Of a stretch of 64,000 bases of DNA, positions 45,968-57,453 are shown piece after piece. This stretch comes from Aquanectria penicillioides (Eukaryota; Ascomycota; Sordariomycetes; Hypocreales; Nectriaceae). Positions within the stretch are counted from its first letter, which is position 1. Each line of letters starts with the position of its first letter. The position numbers and the translations under genes are program-made. The notes under the pieces were generated by a model that was given only the letters and a program-made list of their open reading frames with translations, was not told the DNA's origin and did no database searches. The DNA lies in the NCBI GenBank assembly GCA_003415625.1, contig PYIU01000005.1, positions 4,283,001-4,347,000 on the forward strand, given 5' to 3'.

Positions 45968-47801
45968 ATGCGTCTTTTACACACAACTAACTTGCAACTT
46001 GAGTATTTTGAGTGTAACAATGTGCCCAAATACGCTATCCTCTCGCATACATGGGGAGATGACGAGCTTCTCTTCGATGATATGCAAGGAAACCGCCTTC
46101 GCACGTGGCGTAAGAAACGCGGATTTTCGAAAGTACGAGGTTTCTGTGAAAAGGCCAAGCACAACGGGTACGAATACGTATGGATCGATACGTGCTGCAT
46201 CGACAAGAGCAGCAGTGCTGAACTTTCCGAGGCCATAAATTCCATGTTTCAGTGGTATAACCAAGCCTCAGTTTGTTACGTCTACCTAGAAGACGCGGTT
46301 GCGGGCGCGTCGATAGATCATTGTCGGTGGTTTACCCGCGGGTGGACGTTGCAGGAGCTCATTGCTCCAACTGATCTCAGATTCTTTGACCAGAACTGGG
46401 AATTTATCGGCGAAAGGTTTTCCTTGGCCCCGGATCTTTCCAACATTACTGGAATCAACCAGATTGTCCTGAGACAAGGCCACGCGCCGTATCCCGAGCG
46501 ATGGTCGGACCACAAGTCTAGCAACGAGTTTGTTCCATCCTGTTTGTCCTGCGGTTGCCGTTGGTGGTATTCGATCCATCATGATGGTTTATCCCAGTAT
46601 AGCATCGCTCAACGCATGTCGTGGGCCTCAAGGCGGCAGACGACGAGGGAAGAGGATATTGGGTATTGCCTCCTTGGTTTGTTTGATGTCAACATGCCTC
46701 TCCTCTACGGAGAAGGTCGAAAGGCCTTTGTTCGTGTTCAGGAGGAAATCATTAAAAGGAACGAAGACCAATCCATCCTCGCTTATACGCAAATAGTGAG
46801 AGGCACCGTTCTTGCCACTAGTCCCGAGTGTTTTAGGTTCGGCGAGATATACCCAAAGTGGACTCTTTTTGAGAATGTAGATCTCTTAAGCGATCGCCAA
46901 AGTAAGATTTACCTCGCCAACGGTGGACTAAGTGTGGCCATTCTAATATGCCCTCTGCGAAACTTCCGGCCACTTGATGCTGAAGAATACTATATTGGGA
47001 TATTAGACTGTGCTATGGGCTCGGACTTGCTTTCACGACCAACTATTCTTTTGAAGCCCATCTCGGATACCAAGGACGTTTTCCGAAGGTTTTTACCAGG
47101 CATCCTATGCCGCGTCGACAAGCCTGGGTCTGGCCGCTTGATAGTTGGTGCTGCAGAGGATCAGAATATCCGTACGTAGGACCTCTATATCGGCCGATAA
47201 TACCTGACCGTGAGATGTAGTTGATTTTGACATCACCCAAGCGACTGTGCGCCGGATCACGATTCTTCCCGACTACGATCTCCGCCAGAACCCAGTCAGT
47301 CAAGGATTTCCACTTCGGATTAAGCAATTGATTCAACAAGACACCATCAAATACACAATTGAAGATTCCTTCCCAGAGAGACTCAATGAAGTTATGATTA
47401 ACTCTAATAGGCACAGCCCTCGAGGCATCATCGTCTTCCACAAACCTTGGGCCCCGAGGTTCTGCGTTGTCTGGGAGTCAAAACCTTCTGAGTCATCTGA
47501 GATCGATCAAGAGCGGTCAAATGTGTCAACATGGTGCAAAATTTGGCGTCTACAAGACGTGAAACGAGGACTGGGTTTTGTTCACGACGGCGCAGCTCTC
47601 GCTCGTGAGGTTGTGAGAGGTGTGCGGATGAATCAAAGATCATTCAATTGGTTGTATAGTGATGGCAGCCCGCACCAACTTACTGACTCCATACATTTAG
47701 CAGACGTTGAAACGCCTCGGAGAGTAGCGGCGGAAATGAGAACGGCGGATTTCCTTGGACGAATAATACTTGAGCTCAAGGTTCAGATAACTAATGTTTG
47801 A
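45968..47801 (+). CDS. HET-domain (heterokaryon incompatibility) protein
   Basis: Exons 45968-47171 and 47221-47801 (GTACGT donor, ATGTAG acceptor), about 594 aa. The start MRLLHTTNLQLEYF is the usual HET opening; the longer frame from 45896 adds nothing conserved. HET motifs are KYAILSHTWGDDELLF, EYVWIDTCCIDKSS, YVYLEDA, WFTRGWTLQELIAP and MSWASRRQTTREEDIGYCLL with GLFDVNMPLLYGEG. The C-terminal half is a less conserved beta-rich region. Such proteins trigger self/non-self recognition and cell death in fungi. The gene is intact and interrupts the metabolic run without an obvious metabolic role; HET genes are frequent in variable regions. Confidence 0.92.
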
Positions 47802-48192
47802 AGGTACCCGAACTATTTTAATGTATCGAAAATGACTCGGGGTATCAATTAGTCAATCTGATATCTCAAGGTGGAGATAATGAAGAAGTTGCTTAGGCGA
47901 ATCGGTGGAAGATAAGCTACTTATGGAAGGGCTTATCTCTTGCGAAGCTTCTGTGAGTCCTAGTCCCACCTTGTGCGGGGACGCGGTGAGCATCATCAGT
48001 AGCCAATGATTTAAGACTGCCATCCTCTTAGGCCAGTAATACTTTATCCTTTACAGATGCTCCAAATATGGCTAGAGCTGCGGGCGGCTGCTGTCTAGGT
48101 TCAAGTACGGATAGTTGACTGCGTCTTTTTCTCGTAGCCCATTTGTCTTTACCCCAACACCAAACTAGCTCCCACTCCCCAAAGCGCTCAGA
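47802..48192. other. intergenic, upstream of cytosine deaminase
   Basis: About 390 bp with no gene. No TYGCCCGA octamer was seen here, unlike the other cluster upstream regions. Confidence 0.5.
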
Positions 48193-48767
48193 ATGTCGAC
48201 ATCCGACCCTGGCTTCCTTGCTGCTGTTGAAGAAGCCGAAGAAGGTCTGAAGACAGGAGGCATTCCAATCGGAGCATGCCTTGTCTCGAAAGATGGCAAG
48301 ATTCTAGGGCGGGGCCATAATATGCGCCTCCAGCAGGGTAACCCAATATTACACGTTTGTGTCCTCCATGTCTCATAATTAAATGGCAGTCTCCTTACTA
48401 AGGACTGCTCAAAAATCCAGGGTGAAATGTCAGCGCTCCAGAATGCGGGCAGACTGCCTGCATCTGCATACGAAGGAGCAACCATGTATACGACACTCTC
48501 GCCTTGCGATATGTGCACGGGTGCATGTATTCTCTACAAAGTGAAGCGAGTTGTAATTGGAGAAAACGAGACGTTTCTTGGAGGCGAACAGTACTTGAAA
48601 GATCGCGGCATAGATGTTGTCGTCTTGAATAGCGATAAATGTCAGAACCTGATGAATAGGTTTATTAAGGCACATCCAGAAGTGTGGTATGTCAGGCCAT
48701 ACAACACGCAAAACCTCCTTGGTACTAATGCAGGATTAGGAATGAGGATATTGGGGAACAGTCATAG
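48193..48767 (+). CDS. FCY1: cytosine deaminase, yeast Fcy1 type
   Basis: Zinc-dependent deaminase converting cytosine to uracil in the cytosol. Exons are 48193-48354, 48421-48686 and 48740-48767, about 151 aa (yeast Fcy1 is 158). The first junction splits the zinc motif (PILH, then GEMSALQNAGR), and the second ligand set is TTLSPCDMCTGA. The second intron (GTATGT donor, TACTAAT branch, GATTAG acceptor) is easily missed. Using it ends the protein as EVWNEDIGEQS, the family C-terminus, whereas reading through adds about 60 unrelated residues. The usual proton-shuttling Glu is the E of HGEM. It fits the NCS1 permease and pyrimidine theme of the region. Confidence 0.9.
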
Positions 48768-48970
48768 TCCAGTTCATACTGGAAGATGCTTTCATGATAT
48801 ACTGCGTGCTTTCAATAAGTCATGCTTGTCTAGGGATTCTGAGAATCATGCGTGTGCTGAATTGTCTATTCTTGAAGATGTTGACATTTACTAACATCAA
48901 ATAATTTCCCCCAAAGCAAGCAATTACGCCTTGAACCCAATTCTTCTTGTTCTAACACAAAGTATTGGCG
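48768..48970. other. convergent 3' flank
   Basis: About 200 bp between the cytosine deaminase stop and the second regulator's stop. Nothing notable. Confidence 0.5.
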
Positions 48971-50967
48971 TTATAATACAAGTTTCCCTGGTATTGTTAT
49001 AATAGGTTGTTGTGCAACTGCGTGCTCCCATATTTGCTGTGCGAATTCCTGATGATGGCTCATTGGCCAACAAATCGAGAACAGGCGGTCTAGAGCGTCT
49101 TCCCACCTCGTAACGCCAGTGTCATGACTCCAATTCCGGATTGAACGGGTGAAATAACTTTCGATGACCAGTAGCGTTTTGTCACACGCATGCAATTGAT
49201 GTCTTGCAAGGCCATAGGCGCCAACGAAGTGCTCCCAAAACCACAAGGTTGACGAGTCATCGTTTACAGTATAACCAGTCTGAGCAAGGTCGTGTGCCAA
49301 GACAATGATCTCATGCCGGAAAAGCGGGCTTGCAGGATCCTGGCTGGCCTTGAAAAGATCTAAAATGTGATTTAAATAAATGCCCGACGTGATTGCAATT
49401 CCACACCACGAACTGAGTCTTTTTGTGAATGTGCGGTCAGGTTCTGCCTCCGTTGTTAGTGAATTCGCATGTAAATTAGTGGCCGCAAAATGTAATCCTG
49501 CTATCGAGCGCTCGGCCAGGAGCTTCATTTGAGCATATTTAGGATCCTGTTCGGAGGGACTCTGATGTAAATACGTGACCGCTTCAGTCATTGAGGTCAG
49601 GAGCTGAATAACCGGCGACGCATCGATATTGCGGAATTTTGTAGGTGAGGGTGGCGGTGCGAAAAAGAATGGAAACATGGCCATGGCCTTTAAATGGGCC
49701 TCTACACGTGACGTGTCTCTCATGAATCGATCAAGCACTACTGCTACAATCTGAGCCAAAGTTGGCACTGAATCACCGTGGCTAGCGACCATGCGGTTGA
49801 TTTCAGACATGCGCAATGTCGTAGATTGGAGGTAGCCATGTGCTCTAAATGGGGTCTGTCAGCGCGAGCATCGAACATGCGCCGATGGTGAGACTCACAG
49901 TACGAGGTAACGATACGCGAGCTCTTCTTCAAACTGCATCGGACTTAGGAGGGAACCATCCAAAAGATTGTGGTGTCCGAGTGCCGCCACTAGGCCATTC
50001 AGATGAATCTCAGCAAGGCCTACATTTCCAACAGAGCACTTTCACCAATCCGGTTAGCGAGGATGGATCCCAGGTGTGCATGCAATAAGCAAAACCTACC
50101 TCGATCAATGACAGGGTGACAATTCTATTTATCAAGGTCGGGATTTTAGTGACCTTCGGGCTCTCAAGTTGCTCGTTGAGAGATCGAATGGCTTCGACTT
50201 TGTGGAATAGGGCAGTCGAATAAAAGGTTTGGATGTCTCTGGCTTTCCAGAGATAGTGCTGTGCGGCTACAAGCAATGTGTCTCGGAGGGAGCTGGGGGA
50301 TCCGATTTCAAACGGGAGCCTTTCAAATAAGTTATTATGGGAGCGTGAATGGTTGGTGCAAGGGACAAGATGAACGTACATGCCCGGTTTTTGAGCTTGA
50401 TGGTAGATATGGCTATGGCTGAACGTGCCCGATTGGGAAACTAAAGCAAGGGGTTAATTATCAAGGGTGAGACGTGCGACTTTGAATGGCACTTACAATA
50501 ATAGAGTAGCTGCTTCGACATGAGCGGCATTTGAACAGGTAAGCAGTCAAAAGGATCGACGGGGTTTATGTCGACGGCGATGTTCATTGGTGCTGGCTGT
50601 TGCCGTTGCTGCTTCTGTTGTTGTCGTAGTTGCTTCGGATCGACAACCGTCCAAGGCTGCTGTTCACCAGGAAGCGGCAATTTCCTCCGCTCTCGAAGCG
50701 GCAGACTTGGCGTTGTATAGTCGCACTGTTTCTTCGCCTTACTACACCGGCCACTGAGACATAAGTAGCTCGCACAACCAACTACCAGTAAACGTGCTCT
50801 GCAGTACTGGACCGGGACACGGCACGTGGGAAGGGGCAAACTTACCACACTGGGTAAGCTCCATCGCAGCGTAGGTGGCGCTGCTTGCAACCGAGACATC
50901 CGATACGGCTCCGGGTGTGGAATTTCCGTATTGGTCGGGTTGTCGTCACCGCGTGGGATTTCTTCAT
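48971..50967 (-). CDS. Zn2Cys6 transcription factor
   Basis: Five exons: 50967-50846, 50753-50497, 50395-50100, 50008-49899 and 49844-48971, about 552 aa. The zinc cluster is split by intron 1: GCLGCKQRHLRCDGAYPV, then C GRC SKAKKQC, giving the exact C-x2-C-x6-C-x6-C-x2-C-x6-C spacing. A Gln-rich linker (LRQQQKQQRQQ) and a fungal-specific domain follow, including PGMYVHLVPCTNHSR, LRDTLLVAAQHYLWKARD, IHLNGLVAALGHHNLLDG and QFEEELAYRYLV. Acceptors of introns 2 and 3 (ATCAAG and GCTGAG) were chosen because only these keep the domain in frame. It lies tail-to-tail with cytosine deaminase; whether it controls the same genes is open. Confidence 0.86.
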
Positions 50968-51459
50968 GGCGCCGAATGCACATGAAAATCTGCACTCTGC
51001 GGTACAGTCAGCGGGAAAGGCCAGACAGGCATTCAGCCACAGACAGGGAGAAAAGTCACGAGGTGGCCAGACATTTTGAGTATCCCGGATCCACCCAATG
51101 TGGCAGCTAGCCGCTTCAGGCCGATTACCCGAGGTTTTGATATCTCCCAGGGGATAAGACAGGGGGGATTTGTTGATACATACTTTGGAGACTGGATCAC
51201 GGATCGCAGGGAAACACTGGTGGAGTGTCGACCGGGAATAAATATTGTCCGATTGTCAAGAGAAGACAGTCCAGTTGCGATGAAACTATCTGTCTGAAGC
51301 TTCATGGTAGGCTCACCGCGTCGTGGCATATGGAGGAGAAGCGGCAAACCTTGACGCAATGATCGCTGCCACTGATGTGTAAAATGACAACTGTTCGCTG
51401 TCTCAACAAAGTTCCTCAACAGTGACCACCGAGGACGCCTTCCCAGAAACAAAGATATC
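50968..51459. other. intergenic, no gene seen
   Basis: Upstream region of the second regulator and 3' flank of the receptor relic. Open frames here show no domain. Confidence 0.4.
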
Positions 51460-52640
51460 CAGACTTCACCACCGAGGTTCTACCCTACGTACAGCTAGAG
51501 TCGGGCATTCTCGAAGCTTGAGAGGATTGATAGTCTTGACTATTTTTGCCTGAGCCTCGTCGGCCTGATCCAATACTCCCAAGTTGTCTCCACTTTGACG
51601 TCGTGCCTCGGAGAAGTGGACGCAATGCAGGCAAAGACACGATGATGATCTGGGTTGTGATTTCCGTCCACGCAAGAATATCTGTATCAAATTAGCTCCA
51701 ATTCAGTTACTGAGCCTCATTTTCCAGGGCCCGTTTGGATCCTTACAGGTGGCGAATGCGACAACAGATTGCTCAGTCTAGGATGAACCGAGCAACGCTG
51801 GCAATGATGGTTAGAGCACCGAGTCAAAAGAGCACCATCAGGCCTGCCTTTTCTCTTTTTGGCAGAGATTTTATTATCGGTAGCATTCTAAGCGGTAGTA
51901 TAAAGACTGACATAGAAAACTATATTAGTTTTCGTCGACCAAAAAGCAACAACAGGTCTCTTACCGAGCACTTCTGACGCAATGCCGAAGGCCCAATTGA
52001 TACGCCATGTATGCGGGGCGATTAAAATTGAACACTGAAAATCTTCCGCCCTGTTCATAAGACTTGGTCAAGATCGAATAGTGCGGAGTCAATTAACCCG
52101 AAGATAACTTACCAGTTTTGTGAGATGGGAAGGCCACAACAGAATAGACCCACGCACCCAGTCACCATAAACGCACACACATAATAGATCGCGACGGCGT
52201 ATAAATACAACCGCAACTTTTCCTCCGATATTGGAAAAACATCGTAATAAAACATGAGCAGGCTGAATCTGGGGAAACAAAGCCCAAGTCGAAAATCAAC
52301 CCAGACACGAAAAGCCACTCTAAAGATAGATAGCGCTTGTTAAAAGTAATAGGAAAGGACAGGGCTGGCTGACTTTTGCACCGCCTTGATCTAGGTATTC
52401 AAGACACGAATGTGCTCTTTTCGAGATGATTTATGCGTCTCCAATGACGAAACAAAGGAAGCATAGTAAACCCAACACGAGGAACCCTTCGGACATCTAG
52501 AAGGCAAACGTCTTCCTCCAAATGCGCACTATGAACAGCAACAAAAAGATTTAATTCTGCCACCACGAAAATAGACTGGCTGGATCGAGACAGGCCTAGA
52601 CCTTGTACGACCATATCCAACGGCTTCATCGCCCGATCAT
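51460..52640 (-). pseudogene. Pth11-like rhodopsin-domain receptor pseudogene
   Basis: Fragments of a fungal seven-helix Pth11-like membrane protein run right to left: FEMSEGF-like block (with TAG) and LVLGLLCFLCFVIGDA; LCFPRFSLLMFYYDVFPISE (the typical helix-3 region); YLYAVAIYYVCAFMVTGCVG; QCSILIAPHTWRINWAFGIA; ILPLRMLPIIKSLPKREKAG, a TGA, LGALTIIASVARFILD, another TGA; then AWTEITTQIIIVSLPALRPL. Intron sites (GTAAGT...GAACAG, GTAAGA...GTCAG) are still recognisable. At least four in-frame stops (TAG, TAA, two TGA) make it non-functional. Confidence 0.75.
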
Positions 52641-54881
52641 TCGTTGCGCCACCTCGATTTAGGTTGCGCTTCTAATGAAAATTTGCATTTAGGTTAATGA
52701 TGTTGATTCGGTCTAGGCATGATCCTGTGTCTTATCGTGAAGCGACGCTTCCAAGCTCGACTCTACCGTGTGCACGCAAACAATGCTCGGGTGCGTTGTA
52801 TTATCAAACTCCATCGAGGGGCCGTTGGTGATGTTGGCGTCGGTTTCTAATTTGATATTCTCTTAAGAGCTAATATCCATATGTAAACAACCATAATGAC
52901 CACCCTCATCGCGTTTCAGTTGTGTGATTGTCAATAGCGGAACAAGCCGAGGCTGTCAATTTGAGTGCCCAGCCGCGTCTGAGGGGCACATGCAAGGTTC
53001 ACGTAGAGATTGCAGGCTTCTTTTGTCAGCACGAGATAGGTTCGCGGAGTTGGTAATAGCCGTCCGAGTAAGAGAAGCTGGGAGGAAACGAAATGCTACG
53101 TGATGCTGCTCGTGTGCTTTCGGGCTATTCGGTTCAGGAGATGGCGAGGTTGGCAATCGTAAATTCCCAAGACTTACACATGTTAGTGCCATCTGGTAAT
53201 TGTCCCAAATCTAGTGTGTGAAGGACTGTATTTGACGAGTAATGCTAGACACTTTCGTGGTATGACCCATAGGTGCTCCCTGCATCTTCAGATGCTCTAC
53301 TGATGAGAATTTCGTTCCTATCTGCTTCGCCGCGTTGGATCTTTGCTGTAGTTCATCTTGTAAGATGCCAGATGTGGTTGACACTAGTCCAAAGCAAAAT
53401 GGGCGCCAGACTGGCCAAAGAGTGACAGTTGGCGAGAAGTATACTGACCTTGACGTTTAACTCACTTGCCAACTTTTGTTCTTTTTAGAATCTACTGATC
53501 ATTATCCTCCTTATGAGGTCGCTTTCCTTATAATGCCTAACGTTATGCATAGACACCGAGGATGTCGGATCGAGGCAACCAACCAATGAGCCAGACTAGG
53601 TGGTGCGGATACCTGGTGATGAGCCTTGAATATGTCACTAGCAATATTTTGAGGCTTGGGCCAAATTCAATGATTGACTGGGCAAGTGAAAGGATTGATA
53701 ACAAGGGAAGAGAAAAGCAACAAATTATGAACGATATCCGTAGGGGACATATGACTCGAACAGCATGGAAGCGTTGACTATGATGGAAAATGTTGCCTGC
53801 CAGTTGTGGATGCTTGAACCTAGGTCAAACACCTTATTCGGCGGAGCGTTCGGACAGATGAGATTCCAACTGCTGAGTTGGCTTGGCCAAAATAGAGTCA
53901 AGAGGTGTGCTAACCAAGGCTGGCAGGTCTTCACAAAACATGTTGGAACTAATCCTAAAACGGTAGAGTCTCGTGTGAGTGTGGTGATCCAGTGATTCGA
54001 TGCTGCCAGTGACGATGCCAACATCCAAAGTACCTACTTGACATTTAGATCCGGGGTGGCAAAGAAGAATAAAATGCCCTGAAAGAATCAGCATCCCTTT
54101 TCTTTTTTTTTTTTTTTTTTTGGCCTTTGGTAATAAGTGACGGTAATTAAATCTTACTGGGTGTGCTCGCCGCATTGCAGACCACATTCGGTAATTTTGT
54201 CCCCAGCTCCAGACGAGACAGCGAGGGATTTTGCTGGCTCAAGCCGACACGCGGCGGGGCAGTCGGCAATTATGCTTATCCGTCGACAAGCTTTCGCAGG
54301 GATCCCTGGACACGAGGTGAAGCGAGGGATCCATCTCAGCCTTAGTTGCTGGACACCCTTTCTCGCGGTCTGGCGGTGATTGCTCTTGTGATCTCGTATT
54401 TGAGGTTCGTATTGTTGCTGGAATGGCACCCTCCTTCTGCTGCTGTAGCGTCTCTGTTTTCTCAGAATCTCTTCAAGCCGAACCGCCATCGACAACCATG
54501 GCATCGGCGAGTCCTTGATGCCATACGGATACGGATAGTTGGCGACCTTCTAACTTAGCGCTGGTCTGTGCCGAAGATGGTTGCACGGAATGGCGCGTGC
54601 CCATTGGCTTCATGTGAGGTAAAATGAGCCACCTTGTTAGCCGAAACCCGACCCCTGCCAACGAAGAAGAAGCTGAGTTCCAGGCTTCATCGCAAAGCCC
54701 GCCTCTGTTTTAATAACAGTAGGTTTGGCCCTCCTCCTCAGCTCGTGCTCGTGGATATCGACTAGAGCATGCGCTTCTGACCTCATCATCGACTTCCACT
54801 TCGACTTCGACATCCACTCAGGCTTACTGTTACGCCTCTTGTCCAAAGTCCCTCGCCCCCTGACCTGAACCGCCATCCAAC
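52641..54881. other. 2.2-kb gene-free stretch
   Basis: No supportable exon. It contains a 19-T run at 54103-54121. The last part is the upstream region of the cysteine-rich protein gene. It marks the change from the variable part to the intact right-hand genes. Confidence 0.45.
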
Positions 54882-55865
54882 ATGTTGACAAGGAACCTGG
54901 CCCCCACCCTGGCGCTCTGGTCAGCCCTCGTCCTTGGGGCGGCAGGCTCAGCAGACGAGACAACGCCCGAGCTGCTCCACCGCAAGCTGTTGGATGGCGT
55001 CCAGGACACAGCCAGCTTCCCCGGTGGCTTCAGCCTCATCTACAATGTGGCCCTAGCCAGCTGCAACTCGGGCGAGAAGGCGTGTGGCAGTGGCTGCATC
55101 CCGTCCAGCGCCAACTGCTGCTCCAACGGGAATTACTGCACAAGCGAGAACTACTGCCTTGCCACGGGCGGGTGCTGCGCCAACGGCAAAGTCTGCACCG
55201 GCTCGTCCAGCGGATGCCCGACCGGCTACGAGCTGTGCAACTCGGGCTGTATGCCCACGGGCGCCGTCTGCTGCGGCTCCGGCCACTGCAACGCGACCTT
55301 GACCTGCACGTCGCAGCTGACGTGCTCGAGCAGCTCCGGATCTTGTGGAACTGGCCTTGAGCCGTGTTTGAGTGGATGCATGGCCAAGGGCAACGTCTGC
55401 TGCTCGGGCGGCGGGTCGTGTGCCAGCGGTCGAAAGTGCACCGCGGACGGGAACGCGTGCATCGACGACGACACCACCACCACCACGAACAACTGCGGCA
55501 CCAGCCTCGAGCCGTGTGAGAGCGGCTGCATGACCAAAGGCAACGTCTGCTGCTCAGGCGGCGGCTCTTGCTCTAGCGGTAGAAAGTGCACCGCTTCTGG
55601 CACTGGATGCATCCCAGACGACGCCGTCGAATGCAGCGGCGGCACTTATTGCACTGCCGGACTCGTCTGCACTTCCTCGGGCTGCAGGTCTGCGTCTGAT
55701 ACGAGCATCAGCGTGAGCACGCAGACTGTAACTGCAACAGCTGCCGTATCAACCGCCCAAGGGTCTCAGTCAACCTCGAGACCCGACAACGACGCATCAT
55801 CGGTACGCGGCCACAGTCTGCTGACCGTAGGAGGTCTTTGCCTGATCATCCCTTTTATTCTATAA
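54882..55865 (+). CDS. secreted/GPI-anchored cysteine-rich repeat protein
   Basis: Single exon, 327 aa. Residues 1-~23 are a signal peptide (ALWSALVLGAAGSA). The mature part is Cys-rich with repeated modules. Two near-identical copies lie at residues 155-193 and 205-243 (period 50 aa), each with EPC.SGCM.KGNVCC, SGGGSC.SGRKCTA and a closing Cys. Two more divergent copies precede them (64-86 and 112-136, with CIPSSANCC and CMPTGAVCC). A Ser/Thr-rich stretch (residues ~270-305) and a hydrophobic C-terminus (LLTVGGLCLIIPFIL) look like a GPI-anchor signal. It is probably a cell-wall or surface protein. Third positions are strongly G/C-rich compared with its left neighbours. Function unknown. Confidence 0.85.
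   Translation: MLTRNLAPTLALWSALVLGAAGSADETTPELLHRKLLDGVQDTASFPGGFSLIYNVALASCNSGEKACGSGCIPSSANCCSNGNYCTSENYCLATGGCCANGKVCTGSSSGCPTGYELCNSGCMPTGAVCCGSGHCNATLTCTSQLTCSSSSGSCGTGLEPCLSGCMAKGNVCCSGGGSCASGRKCTADGNACIDDDTTTTTNNCGTSLEPCESGCMTKGNVCCSGGGSCSSGRKCTASGTGCIPDDAVECSGGTYCTAGLVCTSSGCRSASDTSISVSTQTVTATAAVSTAQGSQSTSRPDNDASSVRGHSLLTVGGLCLIIPFIL
55344..55460 (+). repeat. coding repeat, module 1
   Basis: 39-codon cysteine module, nearly identical in protein to 55494-55610. Confidence 0.75.
55494..55610 (+). repeat. coding repeat, module 2
   Basis: Second copy of the cysteine module, separated from the first by an Asp/Thr-rich linker (DDDTTTTTNN). Confidence 0.75.
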
Positions 55866-57453
55866 AGGATGCTTTTCCCCGAGTATAATGTATCTGCATC
55901 CACAATAATGACGATTTTCTTTCCTCCCCCGGAGTCTTGTACCTAATCTCAAGGGCAAATGTTGAAGTGCATTTGACCCACAACAGCGTATCCTTTGTTG
56001 ACCCTTTGGAAAAGCCACCTTTTTTTTTTTTTTTTTTGCCCTTGTGTGAAGTAGAGAAAGAAGAGCGATCGGCATCTCAGCTGCATCAAAAACACAGAAA
56101 TGCCATCTATCGTCATCCTTGGAACCCTCTGCATTATCACGCATTCGCCACATGCGGGAGAGTGAAGATCGAACATCATGACACAAAGTCAAACGGGTCC
56201 AACGGCCCAAACACCTCAATTACCTAGCTCAGCCAACAGGTTGTCGTAAACAGGGCTCCCTGGTAATCCAAAGATTAACTGACCCACACACCCGCCCTAT
56301 AAGGAACTGATGGCGGGTACAGGCTGCAAGGTATAGGGAGAGTTGCTGGTATCCCTCACTAGGACATCAGATTAATTGCCACAGGCCGGGGTGAGGTGTG
56401 TGCGCCACCGCCTTGTTCGATCGCGTTTTGAGTAAAATAGGTGGGGAGTTTTCATGTGCATGTCAGGATTGATCAGCATCCTTCAATATTAAAGTGTCTG
56501 GTTCGGCTACGCTAGGGATCTTCAGGGGGGTCTAACCCAGGATTCATGCAGATCTTTCCTCCGGGCAACAAGCCATTGGGCGGACACGATGATGGGAAAA
56601 CGCAAGCGAGAGAAATGTGTTTTCTCTTGTAATACAAGTTCTCTATTATCTCTTCCCTTCCAGGAAGTTGTCCAACAAAAATGTGGTTGCGGGAGTGGCA
56701 CAGTACTCACATGAGATATTTCATTTCATTCCAACAAACATATTCAACCCAAACCGCCGGGAATGCAACGATATAGACTAGTGGGTCCGGAATGTCTTGC
56801 CAGACATCAGATGAGGCCAATTAAGACAAGACGCAGGGGAAATGAAAACCCAGGAGACAGGGGCCCAGTCTCCATCGTTGGAACATCTCGAACCTGGAAC
56901 CTCGATGAACCAGAGGATTAAGCCCATCCAAGCAATCGTAGTGTCTTGCTCATACCCACGATTGATAAAGCACACCATAGACTATCCGCGCCGATTCCCA
57001 TACAGCAATCACGTCTCCAGTCAGAAGTCTATACGACGTGAATTAGGTGAGTGAGAGCGGGCGGGGGTCGCAGGGCGCGGCAAAGGGAGAGCTGACCAGG
57101 AGGGAGAGAGATGCGGGCAGGGGAGGGATGGATGGATGGGTGAGTGAGTGGAAACTGGAAATTGCGCCACACCAAGACGTTTCGTTTTCTAAAAGGCATT
57201 GCCATTGCTCCCCCTCCTTCGTTCTTCTCTCCCTCTTTTCCTTGTGTGCAGTTGGAGTCTTCGGGTCAAGTCTTCTCTACACATCTTCAACACACTCGTT
57301 AATCCCCCCGCTACCGACGACACTGGCTGGTTCTTCCCGGCTTCTTGGTCGATTGCACGGCATTTAAATTCCGGAAACCCATTCTTTTTTGATGCACAGT
57401 ACTGCCGAGTCCACCTTTCGTTATCAGTGCCGGGTCGCTGATGATCCTCCACC
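55866..57453. other. intergenic with poly-T and CT-rich leader
   Basis: About 1.6 kb. It has an 18-T run at 56020-56037, a GA-rich stretch with GATGGATGGATGG near 57126-57140, and a pyrimidine-rich stretch at about 57205-57245, a common fungal promoter or 5'-leader feature of the acyltransferase gene. No gene recognised. Confidence 0.45.

Noticed and set aside
48687..48894. C-terminal extension of cytosine deaminase read through to 48894
   Set aside because: Explained by an unspliced intron; splicing restores the normal family end.
51076..51297. 73-aa plus-strand frame next to the receptor relic
   Set aside because: Short, no family resemblance, and likely a shadow of the minus-strand relic's flank.
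53562..54187. Several small open frames on both strands before the cysteine-rich gene
   Set aside because: Overlapping frames without conserved motifs, some including translation of the poly-T/poly-A run.
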